Shown here: positions 1-9,979 of the stretch, one piece after another | Layout of the letters: every line of letters starts with the position of its first letter | Position numbering within the stretch: the first letter of the stretch is position 1 | NCBI GenBank assembly: GCA_016715465.1 | Contig: JADKAA010000029.1 | Span: forward strand, 2,666,001 to 2,730,000 | Length of the DNA: 64,000 nt | Origin: Saprospiraceae bacterium | GTDB taxonomy: Bacteria > Bacteroidota > Bacteroidia > Chitinophagales > Saprospiraceae | Reading direction: 5' to 3' | Made by a program: the position numbers and the translations under genes | Notes under the pieces: model-generated | Seen by the model: the letters and a program-made list of their open reading frames with translations, nothing else | Told to the model about the DNA's origin: nothing | The model's database searches: none

Positions 1-314
1 ATGTGCCTTGAACCCACACGCATTTCCATGCTGTAAACAGCTGCTTTATCGGATAGTGGGAATACGTATGTAGCTTCAATGGGTTTGTTGCTTTTATTTT
101 GATACTTCTGCAGAATGGTCACATCGGCGATCATACCGGTAATTATGGCCCGTACCTCGGTACCTTTTAAAGGCAGATTTTCGGACGTTTTGTCTTCGTT
201 GGTACCTCTGAAATAGGGTTGTTCCATCTGATAGGATTCCTGTTCTGGTTGGCCGTAAGCACTAAAGGAAATCAGGAGGACATTGAAAAGCAAGAAAAAA
301 TTGAAGATTCTCAT
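1..314 (-). CDS. VIT-domain exported protein (5' part only)
   Basis: Only the first 104 codons lie in the window; the gene runs off the left edge. The ATG at 314 is followed by a hydrophobic signal peptide ending near SAYGQ, so the product is exported. The mature start contains GTEVRAIITGMIADVTILQK and then PIEATYVFPLSDKAAVYSMEMRVG, which matches the vault/inter-alpha-trypsin (VIT) domain. In Bacteroidota such proteins usually continue into a von Willebrand A domain, but that part is outside the window. A TAnnTTTG box lies at 357-364 on the same strand. The VIT call is good; the full architecture is unknown. Confidence 0.75.
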   Translation of the reverse strand, partial: MRIFNFFLLFNVLLISFSAYGQPEQESYQMEQPYFRGTNEDKTSENLPLKGTEVRAIITGMIADVTILQKYQNKSNKPIEATYVFPLSDKAAVYSMEMRVGSRH

Positions 315-356
315 TTTATGATGTTTTTTTGGTAATGAAATATTTAAATAACATTA

Positions 357-364
357 CAAATGTA
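357..364 (-). promoter_or_regulatory. Candidate -7 box for the VIT-domain gene
   Basis: The minus strand reads TACATTTG, matching the Bacteroidota TAnnTTTG -7 consensus, about 43 nt upstream of the ATG at 314. A -33 element is not obvious, so this is a candidate only. Confidence 0.4.
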
Positions 365-578
365 TGCGAGAACCCACCTGATCCAGAGGGTCAACTATTA
401 TGCGTAGGATTTGAGGTATTATTCGTTGAAGATTCGGGATAAATGGAACACTACAATGGAAATAATGGTCTATTTTCAGTCAATATATTCATTTGTTTTA
501 TGCTGGATTTCATTTTCCACTTAAGATGTTAAAATCTACATATCCTCAATTTCACAACTTACCTACAGATTTAATTTT

Positions 579-586
579 TATTTTTG
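579..586 (+). promoter_or_regulatory. Candidate -7 box for the transglutaminase gene
   Basis: TATTTTTG fits TAnnTTTG and lies 21 nt before the ATG at 608, a normal distance for a short leader. No clear -33 TTG is seen. Confidence 0.4.
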
Positions 587-607
587 ATTCACCATTCAGG
601 TTGAATT

Positions 608-1855
608 ATGAAATTTTGGTGTCTTTTTCTCCTTCTGTTTTTATTTACTATTGGTATTAATTCCCAGGTATCACGAATTTTAGTCCGGGAAGAAATATCC
701 CTGAGTGGTAATCTTACCAACACGATGTATGGTGAGGTGAAATTATATATGCCGGTATCCGGCCCAAATCAATTGGTATTGGGGAGAAGGTTTAATCTGG
801 AACCCAACCAAATCCTGGATAAAGGAGAAAAATCAATGGCGATTTGGAATGTTGCGGATGTGCGAACCTCCCGAAAAATAACCATCGAGACGTCCCTTTT
901 GGTGCAAAACAATTCAACGATTAAAAGCAGCCTTTTTGACAATGAAATGCGAGATGACCCGGATAAGTACCTTCGGGAAGAAAAAGGTTTTCCTTACAAG
1001 GAAAGGGAAATACAAGAAATGGTAAAGCAATTAAAGCATACGCACAGGGATAGTCTTATTCAGGAAATAATACAAAAAGTCCGGGAAACATTTGTCTATA
1101 GAAAAAGCCCCTGGCATGGGGTAAAACTTATTAAAGCGATCCACGAAGGAAAGGGTGATTGTACCGAATATGCTGCCCTGATGGTAACACTATGCCGGGC
1201 CAAAGGAATACCAGCAAGATTGGTTATAGGGCTGTTGTTACAGCCTTATGGTGAACATCACAATTGGGCAGAAGTGTTTACAATGGATAAAGGATGGGTA
1301 AGATGGGATCCGCTTGATTATGCTTTCGACAACTTTTTGTACAGGCCAAACAAGGCTTATGTATCCACAGGGTATGATCTCCAACCTCGTTATAATGTGG
1401 AGGTAGCCAATGGAATAGAATGGAACTATGAAGCAAAACTGATGAGTAACTCGCAAACCCTTTCGGATATTGCCCATCTATTTTTTAAATCACAAAATTA
1501 CAAAAAGGCGGATTCACTTTATTCGATACTGATAACCGAACTTCCACAACATTTCCTCAACTATAACCTTTTGGCATTATCCAAAGCGCGCCAAAACAAA
1601 TTCAACGAAGCGCTGCCACTCCTGCAACAGGCGATGAGGTTGTCAAGGAATGAAGGGGAAAAATGTCTTACTTATTATGCCTTCGCCAGGCTGGCCGCTT
1701 TGAAAAACGATGCCGCAATGGCGGTCAAATACCTGAAAAAGGTTTTAGAAAATGGGTGTATGACATTAAAATCAATGGCAAATGAACCGGATTTTGGATT
1801 GATCTCTCAAGATGAAAAATTTAATGGGTGGTTGTATGAGCAATTGGAGAAGTAG
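608..1855 (+). CDS. Exported transglutaminase-like protein with C-terminal TPRs
   Basis: A 415-residue protein with a signal peptide (residues 1-20, ending INSQ). Residues about 150-240 form a transglutaminase-like core: Cys185 in GDCTEYA, His218 in EHHNWAEVF and Asp234 in VRWDPLDY give the Cys-His-Asp triad. Such cores act as periplasmic or surface cysteine peptidases or transferases. Residues about 285-380 look like tetratricopeptide helices (for example YKKADSLYSILI and FNEALPLLQQAM). It stands alone, followed by a convergent regulator gene. The substrate cannot be read from the sequence. The domain calls are firm. Confidence 0.85.
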   Translation: MKFWCLFLLLFLFTIGINSQVSRILVREEISLSGNLTNTMYGEVKLYMPVSGPNQLVLGRRFNLEPNQILDKGEKSMAIWNVADVRTSRKITIETSLLVQNNSTIKSSLFDNEMRDDPDKYLREEKGFPYKEREIQEMVKQLKHTHRDSLIQEIIQKVRETFVYRKSPWHGVKLIKAIHEGKGDCTEYAALMVTLCRAKGIPARLVIGLLLQPYGEHHNWAEVFTMDKGWVRWDPLDYAFDNFLYRPNKAYVSTGYDLQPRYNVEVANGIEWNYEAKLMSNSQTLSDIAHLFFKSQNYKKADSLYSILITELPQHFLNYNLLALSKARQNKFNEALPLLQQAMRLSRNEGEKCLTYYAFARLAALKNDAAMAVKYLKKVLENGCMTLKSMANEPDFGLISQDEKFNGWLYEQLEK

Positions 1856-2020
1856 TAAGTATGAAAGACATAATAAATTATAATTGCAGTTTAAAATCAG
1901 AATTAATTTCCGATTTGCAAAAGATCCTCTATTTCGAGGTGGAAAATACTGCGGGCTTTGGACTTTTTCTAAAGCCGGATCATGTATAAATATATCGGGA
2001 GTTGGGAAAGGAAAACCATA

Positions 2021-2725
2021 TTACTTTTCCAACCACCTTTTAAACTCCGGACTTTTTTGTCTGCTGGTGTCCATTTCAAGTTTGTGGTTTGGTTCTTTAA
2101 GCCGGATGATGAGTTTTGAATTTTCAACTGGTTTTACCGATGAAATGGCTTCAATGTTAACCAGGTATTGCCGGTTAGCGCGAAAGAACTGCTGAGGATC
2201 CAGTTGTTCTTCCAATTCGTCAAGTGAAGTAATGTCCATGGAATATTTGTCACCATTAAACGTGTAAATATGGATCATGGCCTCCTTGGAGAAGCAGGCT
2301 ATGTCTTTGGTATTTACCGGTATCCACTGATTTCTGGAATTGGCAACATACTTTTCACGGTATCTCGTGGATTTTTCCGAGTTGGAAAGAGAGTTAATTA
2401 ATTTTTGAATATCAATGGAAGCTGATGACACCTGATGATTGTACTGCTTACATTTGTAAGCCCGAAGTGCATATTCGTCGTAAGCGGTGGTAAATATAAC
2501 AGGGCACTTCAAATGGAAGTCATTAAAAATATCAAGGCTTACTCCGTCACTCAGCTGAATGTCCATAAACAACAGATCTGGTTCTGCATTTTCGCCAAAC
2601 CATTTTTTTGCTTTTTTCAGGCTGGAAAGTATTGTCAGTACTTCAATCTCGGGTGCAAGCTTGTTGATCTTACTCAATAGTTGTTTGGCGATCACTTCTT
2701 CATCTTCTACAATTACTGCTTTCAT
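2021..2725 (-). CDS. LytTR-family response regulator
   Basis: A 234-residue protein: receiver domain (about 1-115) with acidic pocket VEDEE and phospho-acceptor Asp55 in LLFMDIQLSDG, then a LytTR DNA-binding domain (about 130-232; FRANRQYLVNIEAISSVKPV is typical). The gene follows the sensor kinase by 10 bp on the same strand, so the two are probably co-transcribed partners. The kinase is of the LytS type, which normally pairs with LytTR regulators. Target genes are not evident. The C-terminal half of the receiver seems short between YEYALRAYKCKQ and the linker, but there is no break. Confidence 0.9.
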   Translation of the reverse strand: MKAVIVEDEEVIAKQLLSKINKLAPEIEVLTILSSLKKAKKWFGENAEPDLLFMDIQLSDGVSLDIFNDFHLKCPVIFTTAYDEYALRAYKCKQYNHQVSSASIDIQKLINSLSNSEKSTRYREKYVANSRNQWIPVNTKDIACFSKEAMIHIYTFNGDKYSMDITSLDELEEQLDPQQFFRANRQYLVNIEAISSVKPVENSKLIIRLKEPNHKLEMDTSRQKSPEFKRWLEK

Positions 2726-2735
2726 GTTTTAGTTT

Positions 2736-5700
2736 TTACAATAAGGGAATTTTTATGATAAAATGAGTTTCTGTATGGTCGATTATGACAGGTTTTTTGC
2801 TTAGATACCGGTACAGCGATAATAACTGTGACAAACCTCGTTTGTTGGAAGTTTCGACATTGTTCTTGGGCTGCAGGTTGTTCCTGACCACCAGGAAATC
2901 TTCCTCAGTAAAAATATCAATGATGAGTGGAGCATCGCCATCAATGATGTTGTGTTTGATGGCGTTTTCCAACATATTCTGCAGGGTTACCGGCGCTATT
3001 TTTTTTGATCTTTGATTTTCAGGCACCTGGATGTTGACCACTAAGCCATTGCCAAACCGTGTTTGTTGCAGGCCGAAATACGTCTCTACAAAAGTCAGCT
3101 CCTCTCTGAGGAAAACGGTCTCTTCGTTTCCATTTTTAAGGATATACCGGTACATATCTGACATCTGACTTAAAAACCGGCTTGCCAGATTTTGATCGGT
3201 TTCGATCAGCGCCGAAAGAGAAGTAAGCGAGTTAAAGAGAAAGTGTGGATTTAACTGCTGCTTGAGTCCATCATACATTACCTGCGCCTTTTCTTTTTCA
3301 AGCAGCTGTGCCTTTGATTCCAGGCTTATCACCTTATTGTATTGTGCTATCCTGTATTTGTAAAAAAGAAAAAGCAACAAAATCACGGCACCAACTATAC
3401 CGACCAAAAACAGGGTTGTTTTATAGAAGGGAGTTTGGATGATAAAGGATATTTTCCTCGTTTTACTTACCCATGAATTGTTTCTTCCTTTAGCTACCAC
3501 CTCAAAAGTATATTTTCCCGGCGGCAGATTATTAAAGCCTGCCTGATGGATGGGCTCATTGCTTTTCCAGACACTATCCAAGCCGGTAAGTCTGTATTCA
3601 AAAAAATGAGGATAGGCGAGTGGATCCACCAATAAGCCATATTTAAAAACCAGAGAATTTTCACTGGGCTTCAGAAAAAGGGTAGAATCACCAGAAAAAT
3701 AATATGTCTTACCAGCGATGGAAACGGAGGTAAGTCCGGGTGAACGGAGTGATGGAGATTGGTTTAAATGTTCGGCATGCAATTCAAAAACATCATTTCC
3801 TACTACGCCGAGTATGGAGCCATCCAGCCGTTTGATCATGGAATTGAGATAGGACAATTTATTTTCGGCATATGGAATTGAAAAATTGATGAAACTTTCC
3901 TTTTTCGGATTGAAATAGGAAACCTTGTTGAAATACATGGTCCAGATATTGCCATATTGATCATCCATGATCTTGTGTACATGATTGTTGATCCATCCAT
4001 CAAATTCAGTCCACTTTTTTATTTTCAGGGTTGTTGTATTTACACAAATCAAGCCCACTCCCTTGAATCCAATCCACAGGTTATTGTACTTATCAATTTT
4101 GGCAGCACTGAAATAGCCCAGGTTTTTATTTTGTTTATCATTTGTCAAACTGACCAGTCCTGGTTTTCCGTTTTTATAAAAACCAACATATTTTCTGAAT
4201 GCCACCCAGTATAGATTATGCTGGTTGTCAACCATCATGTGGGCGATGGAAATGGGGGCTTCATCCCTCGGACCGTCAGTTGTTCTATAGATCCAACTTG
4301 CCTGTTTTGAAATGTAATTATATTTTAAAATTTCTGAGTAATTGGTGACATAGATGGATGAATCCATGACAATCATTTGTCTGATGGTAAAGTCTTTGAA
4401 TTTTTCAGGAAGAATATTCAGCGGCACCCAGCGCTTTAAAGAAGGATTTAATTCCCACGCTCCATTATAGCTGATAATAATTTTGCGGGTACCCCAAAAC
4501 AAAATGGATTCAATTTCTCCCGGCATTATATTGGAGGTGTTGGCTTGAATGTGTTTTTGGGTGTATACAATGTACTTTTTTGATTCAGGGTTAAACTCTA
4601 TTATTTTAAAATCAGGAGTCGTGATCCATAAATTCCGGCTTATGGGATCTTCGCTGATCAGATTGATGTCTGTTTTTAACTCCGGTATAATTTCAGGCAA
4701 CGACATCGCATTGTACACATCGATGTGTGGACTGCAAACCGAAATACCATTAAGAGATCCGAGCCACACACTTCCATTTTCGTCGAGCAAAGCATCCCAA
4801 AAAAATTCCGAAGTTATGGTGTAGTCCCGGTCGTTTTGATTGACAATGCGGCCCAATTTATTGTTGTTATTCAGATCAATGGTAAGCAGGTTGTGTTTGA
4901 AACAACTTACCCATAATTTTCCCTGATCGTCTTGTAATATGGCATTGACATAGGCATCCGGTTGAAACTGCTCCAGTTTAATAACGCTGATAATCTTTTT
5001 ATCGACCGGATTAAAAACCACCACTTCTTTGGAAAGATTATCCGCAAAGACAATGTTTCCATTTTTTAGGGGCGCCAGTGCACGGCACACCCTGTTTTTA
5101 AAAAGCGGGTCGTTTTTTTGATCGTTGTGACCGCGCAATTCATTTTTTGAAAGATCGTAAAAATACAGTCCGGCAGCTGTTGCGATCCACAGGCTGTTTG
5201 TTCCCTCATCTTTCAGCAAACAGTTTTTCCCGGTACTGTATAGGTCGGGTTGGCTGAAGTCTGTACTAAAACGGGCTATCTGAATTAATTGGCTTTTATT
5301 TTTATCGTATTTCAACAATTCAAGCCCGGTCGTGGCATAAATGTCGCCCTTGCTGTCACAGATGAGGCCGTTTATGATGTTGTTGTAACAACTTACTGGA
5401 GCATTAAAGGATTTAATCTTGCCGGAAGCAGGATTGAAGCAGAATAGACCTTTTTCGGTTCCTCCCCAAATATTTCCGTGAAGGTCATCACATAAGCTAT
5501 GGATCGTATTATTGGGAATTGAGGACTCATCTTTTTTTTGTTTGAAGGTGTGAAAATTTTTTCCGTCAAACCGGGACAGGCCATTTTGAGTTCCAACCCA
5601 TAAGATGTTGTTTTTGTCTTTAAGTAAGGAAAAAACTATGTTGTCGCAAAGGCCATCCCTCTCCGTAAAGTTTTTGAAGACGTAATGATCATTTTGCCCG

Positions 5701-5759
5701 TCAGTGATCACACAATGTCCAAAGAAATAAAGGAATATTATGGTGTATTTTAAATTCAA
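2736..5759 (-). CDS. Propeller/Y_Y_Y sensor histidine kinase, LytS type
   Basis: A 1007-residue membrane sensor. After a short signal-like N terminus there are repeated two-component-regulator propeller blades (NILWVGTQNGLSRFDGKNFH, GNIWGGTEKGLFCFNP, GSVWLGSLNGISVCSP), a Y_Y_Y domain (FEYRLTGLDSVWKS ... LPPGKYTFEVVAKG), one transmembrane helix (TLFLVGIVGAVILLLFLFY), and a His-kinase domain with the LytS-type phospho-site LNPHFLFNSL near residue 835. The start shown is TTG; the leader is hydrophobic from there, which supports it. This is a two-gene system with the downstream LytTR regulator, not the fused hybrid seen in Bacteroides polysaccharide loci. The ligand is unknown, and no glycan-utilisation genes lie nearby. 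Confidence 0.9.
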   Translation of the reverse strand: MNLKYTIIFLYFFGHCVITDGQNDHYVFKNFTERDGLCDNIVFSLLKDKNNILWVGTQNGLSRFDGKNFHTFKQKKDESSIPNNTIHSLCDDLHGNIWGGTEKGLFCFNPASGKIKSFNAPVSCYNNIINGLICDSKGDIYATTGLELLKYDKNKSQLIQIARFSTDFSQPDLYSTGKNCLLKDEGTNSLWIATAAGLYFYDLSKNELRGHNDQKNDPLFKNRVCRALAPLKNGNIVFADNLSKEVVVFNPVDKKIISVIKLEQFQPDAYVNAILQDDQGKLWVSCFKHNLLTIDLNNNNKLGRIVNQNDRDYTITSEFFWDALLDENGSVWLGSLNGISVCSPHIDVYNAMSLPEIIPELKTDINLISEDPISRNLWITTPDFKIIEFNPESKKYIVYTQKHIQANTSNIMPGEIESILFWGTRKIIISYNGAWELNPSLKRWVPLNILPEKFKDFTIRQMIVMDSSIYVTNYSEILKYNYISKQASWIYRTTDGPRDEAPISIAHMMVDNQHNLYWVAFRKYVGFYKNGKPGLVSLTNDKQNKNLGYFSAAKIDKYNNLWIGFKGVGLICVNTTTLKIKKWTEFDGWINNHVHKIMDDQYGNIWTMYFNKVSYFNPKKESFINFSIPYAENKLSYLNSMIKRLDGSILGVVGNDVFELHAEHLNQSPSLRSPGLTSVSIAGKTYYFSGDSTLFLKPSENSLVFKYGLLVDPLAYPHFFEYRLTGLDSVWKSNEPIHQAGFNNLPPGKYTFEVVAKGRNNSWVSKTRKISFIIQTPFYKTTLFLVGIVGAVILLLFLFYKYRIAQYNKVISLESKAQLLEKEKAQVMYDGLKQQLNPHFLFNSLTSLSALIETDQNLASRFLSQMSDMYRYILKNGNEETVFLREELTFVETYFGLQQTRFGNGLVVNIQVPENQRSKKIAPVTLQNMLENAIKHNIIDGDAPLIIDIFTEEDFLVVRNNLQPKNNVETSNKRGLSQLLSLYRYLSKKPVIIDHTETHFIIKIPLL

Positions 5760-6156
5760 GATTTTTCGAAGTTAAAGGAATGGTTGGATATTTAAAATTT
5801 GAAGTGGATAGATATGGCCGGTTTTTCTTATTCGCTTGTGAGTAATTGGTCAAGTTTATACATTTTGGTTTTCTGTTTTTTCAAAAATATCCTGGTTTTT
5901 CGAACATTACAAAGCTAAGTTAATAAAAAGTCGAAATGGGCACCTGAACGGTCTGTTTTTTTAGTCGAAGCGTAGCTGGCATTTTGTGGCTTTTTTATCT
6001 GGTTATTATGAATCAGTTGATCAAACCATTGAACGACACTTTTCTACTTTTTGACCACGTGATTCTACCAATGGGTTTTTTTATTTTGTTGGAACTGCCG
6101 GGAGGCACCAACTTTGTCGACGTATTTATTCAACTATTAAAAAAAAGAATATCATT
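5760..6156. other. 397-bp gap between divergent genes
   Basis: AT-rich region between the sensor kinase (minus) and the exported protein at 6157 (plus). It should hold both promoters, but no clean TAnnTTTG box is visible on either strand. A small inverted repeat, GTTGG at 6088 with CCAAC at 6108, is the only structure noticed. No convincing coding frame or RNA gene. Confidence 0.3.
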
Positions 6157-7110
6157 ATGGGAAAGACAATTAAAATCTTTTTGTTATTGTGGCTGGCCTA
6201 TTCAGTCCAGGCGCAGGCTCCGGAGATGTTGAACTATCAGGCCGTTGCCAGAAACAATGCGGGAGTAGCCCTGGCAAATCAGACCATTAAAGTCAGGTTG
6301 ACGTTGTTGCGGAACAGTATAAGCCTTTACAGTGAGACCAGACAGGTGACCACCAATTTGCTGGGCTTGTTTAATGTACAAATAGGTAGTGCAGGAGCAT
6401 TGGTTACGTCGGGTAGTATGCAGGATATCAATTGGCTTGCGAACACACCCAATATCATCATGCTAAAAGTGGAACTCGATCTTAACAATACCAATGTATT
6501 CACCGATATGGGGACGCAACCATTCAGTACAGTGCTATTTTCATTTGGCGCTAATAAGGCCATTGAGGTTGTAAATCTGGCCGGAAGATATATAGATCCA
6601 GTAACCATGCCGGTCAGTGGCAGCAGGCTGGTTTGGAATGGTTACTCGTGGTCACCCATAAGAAGAGACAGTGTTATCTATAATTCAGGAAGCATTCCAA
6701 CCATTGCCGCAGGGGGACCAAATGCACCCTGGGAATGGCTTGGATATACAAACGGTGCAACACCATTACCTGTAATCACAATGTCTGGCAACGAAGTTAT
6801 ATCTGCGCATTGGGTGGCAGGACTTGGGCATAGTTCAGGAAACTTTATTCCAATAGCCACATCGGTTTGTTATCAAAATACCAGTGGAGGAAATATCACC
6901 AGTTTTGATGGGATAAATACCGGCGGAATTGAGGCAGCAATACCGGTCAATACGACTGCACCCATAACATCATTTTCAGCCACCGGCAGCAAAAAACTGG
7001 CATCCGGGACTTACAGAATCGGAATGTGCATTAAGAATAAGAGTGGAACCGGTGCGTCAATAAATAATAGTTTTAATTTTCATAACGGAGTGATCGAGAT
7101 TAAATATTAA
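6157..7110 (+). CDS. Exported protein with Bacteroidota QAPEMLNYQAV N-terminal domain
   Basis: A 317-residue protein with a signal peptide (1-20, ending VQAQA). The segment starting APEMLNYQAVARNNAGVALAN and continuing QTIKVRLTLLRNS and TNLLGLFNVQIGSA is a common N-terminal domain of Bacteroidota secreted proteins, often followed by tail-fibre, collagen-like or fasciclin-type regions. The rest is a low-charge beta-rich domain with no motif I can name. It has no T9SS sorting domain. The next gene starts 6 bp after its stop, so they form a likely two-gene unit. Function unknown. Confidence 0.7.
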   Translation: MGKTIKIFLLLWLAYSVQAQAPEMLNYQAVARNNAGVALANQTIKVRLTLLRNSISLYSETRQVTTNLLGLFNVQIGSAGALVTSGSMQDINWLANTPNIIMLKVELDLNNTNVFTDMGTQPFSTVLFSFGANKAIEVVNLAGRYIDPVTMPVSGSRLVWNGYSWSPIRRDSVIYNSGSIPTIAAGGPNAPWEWLGYTNGATPLPVITMSGNEVISAHWVAGLGHSSGNFIPIATSVCYQNTSGGNITSFDGINTGGIEAAIPVNTTAPITSFSATGSKKLASGTYRIGMCIKNKSGTGASINNSFNFHNGVIEIKY

Positions 7111-7116
7111 GGAGGC

Positions 7117-7743
7117 ATGAAAAGAACAATTGTCCTGTTAATCATACTTACCCTGTTTAACAGGGTCATTTACAGTCAATTTCTGAGCCCCGAAAGTGTA
7201 TGTAGTTATGGAAGGTCGGTAACGGCAGCGGCGATAATGCTGGAAGACAACCTTGGAAGTTTGATGGTAAGCAACATACATACTCCCACCTTTCTGTACA
7301 CTCAGGGATTTATACAGCCTGACGCAGGTACCACCAATATCGTACCATTGATCAATGATGTATTTCTGGAGGGTGGCTATTTTGTTACAGATGCGATGGG
7401 AACCACCTTAAAGAATAATGGAGATGACGCCATGTTGGAATTTTCCCTTGGAGAGGTATTGAGCAGGACCCAAGCCGCTTCCAGCTTTATGCTTACTCAG
7501 GGAGTGCTGCAACCCTTCTTGGGAAAACACTGGCTGGGTATAATAAATACGGATTGGAAGAACCAATTTAACTGGTCGCCCTCTTTCGAGCCAAGCTCAA
7601 GCGACCATGTCATCATACCACCATTTTGTCCCAATTACCCGATCATCACCCAGGGAAAAACAGGCAATTGTAAAACCTTATTATTAATGGACAATTCCTC
7701 TTTACAAATAAAGAATGGTGGTGCATTGTTGATGGCCAATTGA
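7117..7743 (+). CDS. Small exported protein, T9SS-cargo-like N-terminal module
   Basis: A 208-residue protein with a signal peptide (1-20, ending IYSQ) and a strong Shine-Dalgarno GGAGG just before the ATG. The mature part repeats a pattern seen before sorting domains in Bacteroidota: SVTAAAIMLEDNLGSL ... LYTQGFIQPDA and FSLGEVLSRTQA ... FMLTQGVLQPF. The C-terminal third (NWSPSFEPSSSDHVIIPP ... KNGGALLMAN) resembles the start of a G8/autotransporter-like beta-solenoid that stops early. The product therefore looks truncated or is a short family member. Function unknown. Confidence 0.6.
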   Translation: MKRTIVLLIILTLFNRVIYSQFLSPESVCSYGRSVTAAAIMLEDNLGSLMVSNIHTPTFLYTQGFIQPDAGTTNIVPLINDVFLEGGYFVTDAMGTTLKNNGDDAMLEFSLGEVLSRTQAASSFMLTQGVLQPFLGKHWLGIINTDWKNQFNWSPSFEPSSSDHVIIPPFCPNYPIITQGKTGNCKTLLLMDNSSLQIKNGGALLMAN

Positions 7744-7899
7744 AGCGTTTTAATAGACAAGAAAGCAGTATAATAATGGTTGATAAATGCTGTGTTTTCG
7801 CATTTGCTCCGGGTTTGTGTCTAATAAGAAAGCCAGGTATCCTTAAAGGTGAGTATTATAACTACTTATAGCGACCGCAGCCATTCACCCGAACCGTGT

Positions 7900-9582
7900 T
7901 CAGGTGTTTACAAATATTTCCGATAACAATCCCCTAACAGAAGCATTCAGGTAGTAATTTTTCTGGTGATTTTGAATTTGCTCGAGTGTATAGTATTTAA
8001 GGATGGTTTTTTCGATCAAATCGAAGGCTTCGTCGTGATGTTTGTAATTAGAAACGCCATGACAATCGTTCAATAACTTTTTGAGCAATAAGGCCTCATT
8101 ATAAGCGTGAAGTTTTTTCAGGTAGGGTTCTGCCAATAGCAAGGAGGTTAAATCAGTCAACTTTTCAAATATCTTATTCCATTCCTCATCTTCAGCCCAA
8201 ATCCCAAACTTTAGATCGAGGACCAGGGCATAGTCCTGGGTGCCCGGCCGAATGGCGCGGGACAATGCTTCTTTCTTAAAGGCTTCTTTTTGGGAGCGCG
8301 AACTTAAGGAATTATAGATTTCCAGATAACTTTTGTAGCTGGGTGCAAAACGGTAAATTTTTGTCCGGTAATGGAGTGCGGTTTTTTCATCGGAAAGTTG
8401 CTTGTGAGCAGCCACAAGCATTTGGTAGTAAGGGATGTTGTAAACTTCCTGAAAGTTTCTGGAAATTGATTTTTCGCATTGCGTGATTACCAGTTCAAAT
8501 TTGCCTATGCCCATCAACCGGCTTAGATATAACAGGTTGTAATCGTTGTAAAAAGCCACATAAGGAAGTAATTCATAGAGTTGAGAAAACAGGTCATGGT
8601 CAATGGTGTAATTGAGTAGTCCCAACAATTCATCTTCTGAAAGATCTTTGACAGTTAGGTGGTTTAAGTACAGGGTGAACAAGGCGGCATGCCGGGCTTT
8701 TGAAATTGCAGGGCTAACCTTATAGATCAGCTTGAGCAGAATGGAAAGACTCTTGTTTTTGTTTTTCAGGTGACCTGCGTATAATTCAAAAAAGTCAAAG
8801 ATTTTGGCTTCATCGAGGGTTTGAACATAAGCGGAAATTTTATCGATAAACCTTGCAATCTGGGTCCCAACGCGGGAGGATGGCCTTCTGAGCCGGGCAT
8901 CGATGTGCTGGTAAAAAGTAAATATGGCATCCACCATCAATACGCCATCTTTATTGCCCAATTCATGATAAATATTGGGAAGCTGGGTGTCGAGGTATTT
9001 TTGCCACACTTCAAAAAGTAATTTTAGTTGTACGGGTTCAATGTATTTCTTTTTGCCGACGATGGCCTGGACACATGTATCCCCATATGCGGTGAGGGCT
9101 TCGCTGCTTATCTTTTGTGCAGAAGCATCAAAGTGTGAGGTAAATTTTAATTGCAGTTCTTTATTGGTTTGGAGTTCTTCCAGCAGCCAGGTGCGCAACT
9201 GCGAGTTATCTAAGCTATCCAATAATTCTTCTGTGGGTGATAATTTCTTTTTCCTTATTTTTTTTAGGGTGGTCGAGGCGACCGTTGTTTTGTCGCTCGC
9301 ATTCATGAATAGCAATACGGCCAATACATGGGCGCATAGCGGGTTTTGGTCGCCGCAGTCACATTGGGTAAGGATGATTTCGTGGCTTTTTTCATCCAGT
9401 TGGATGCTTGTGTCGAAGCTAAACTTTCCGTCATCTACAAAGGCAATAAAATTTCCACGCGATGTTTCCTCCCATTCCCGGATGCTGTTTTGAAGCGACC
9501 TGGCAGCCTTGGTTATGTTGACGGGGGCTTTTTTTATGGTGTCCTTTATGGTCAAGTTCTGAATGAATTCATTTTTATACAA
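7900..9582 (-). CDS. SWIM zinc-finger protein
   Basis: A 560-residue protein with a SWIM zinc-binding motif near the N terminus: Cys74-Cys76 in TQCDCGD and Cys83-x-His85 in PLCAHV. The remainder is helical and repeat-like with no catalytic motif seen. SWIM domains bind DNA or proteins. The predicted start is TTG; no better ATG precedes the motif. It begins 16 bp after the DUF3037 gene and is the last gene of the HipA-like kinase / DUF3037 / SWIM set. Its role there is unknown. Confidence 0.75.
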   Translation of the reverse strand: MYKNEFIQNLTIKDTIKKAPVNITKAARSLQNSIREWEETSRGNFIAFVDDGKFSFDTSIQLDEKSHEIILTQCDCGDQNPLCAHVLAVLLFMNASDKTTVASTTLKKIRKKKLSPTEELLDSLDNSQLRTWLLEELQTNKELQLKFTSHFDASAQKISSEALTAYGDTCVQAIVGKKKYIEPVQLKLLFEVWQKYLDTQLPNIYHELGNKDGVLMVDAIFTFYQHIDARLRRPSSRVGTQIARFIDKISAYVQTLDEAKIFDFFELYAGHLKNKNKSLSILLKLIYKVSPAISKARHAALFTLYLNHLTVKDLSEDELLGLLNYTIDHDLFSQLYELLPYVAFYNDYNLLYLSRLMGIGKFELVITQCEKSISRNFQEVYNIPYYQMLVAAHKQLSDEKTALHYRTKIYRFAPSYKSYLEIYNSLSSRSQKEAFKKEALSRAIRPGTQDYALVLDLKFGIWAEDEEWNKIFEKLTDLTSLLLAEPYLKKLHAYNEALLLKKLLNDCHGVSNYKHHDEAFDLIEKTILKYYTLEQIQNHQKNYYLNASVRGLLSEIFVNT

Positions 9583-9598
9583 TAAGGATGATGGTTTC

Positions 9599-9979
9599 TC
9601 AAACTAGTTCTGTAAAGAGTCGCTCCAATGTCTTTTCCGGGTGTTCAGAAAGTCCGCTGTGGATGGGCGAAATTTGTACAACGGTACTTCTTCTTGCGGT
9701 GAGCCAACGAAAGCGTGAAGGCAGGTCGTATAAGGCGATGGGGCCACCTTCGGCATGGCCGGCGGCAATGTGGTGAAAGGAGTCGAGGTAACATTGTACT
9801 TCTTTTAGATCAATACCCGGATATAAAGCCATGGCCCGTTTCTCATCGAGGTGAGATTTTACGCCGAGGTAATTTTTCTCTTTGGAAAAAACGGCAACAC
9901 CGATGTTGATGAATTCCTCCCTGTCGACCCTGGGTACCAGTCGAAGGACGGCATACTCATATACGATTTGACCGGGCAT
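9599..9979 (-). CDS. DUF3037 protein
   Basis: A 126-residue protein starting YEYAVLRLVPRVDREEFINIGV, the hallmark of DUF3037. Its ATG lies inside the 3' end of the HipA-like gene (23-bp overlap in another frame), which implies translational coupling. DUF3037 genes are commonly found directly after HipA-fold kinase genes; the biochemical role is not known to me. The length is normal for the family. Confidence 0.8.
   Translation of the reverse strand: MPGQIVYEYAVLRLVPRVDREEFINIGVAVFSKEKNYLGVKSHLDEKRAMALYPGIDLKEVQCYLDSFHHIAAGHAEGGPIALYDLPSRFRWLTARRSTVVQISPIHSGLSEHPEKTLERLFTELV

Noticed and set aside
1884..2195. Plus-strand frame of 103 codons after the transglutaminase gene
   Set aside because: Most of it is antisense to the LytTR regulator, and the product has no recognisable domain.
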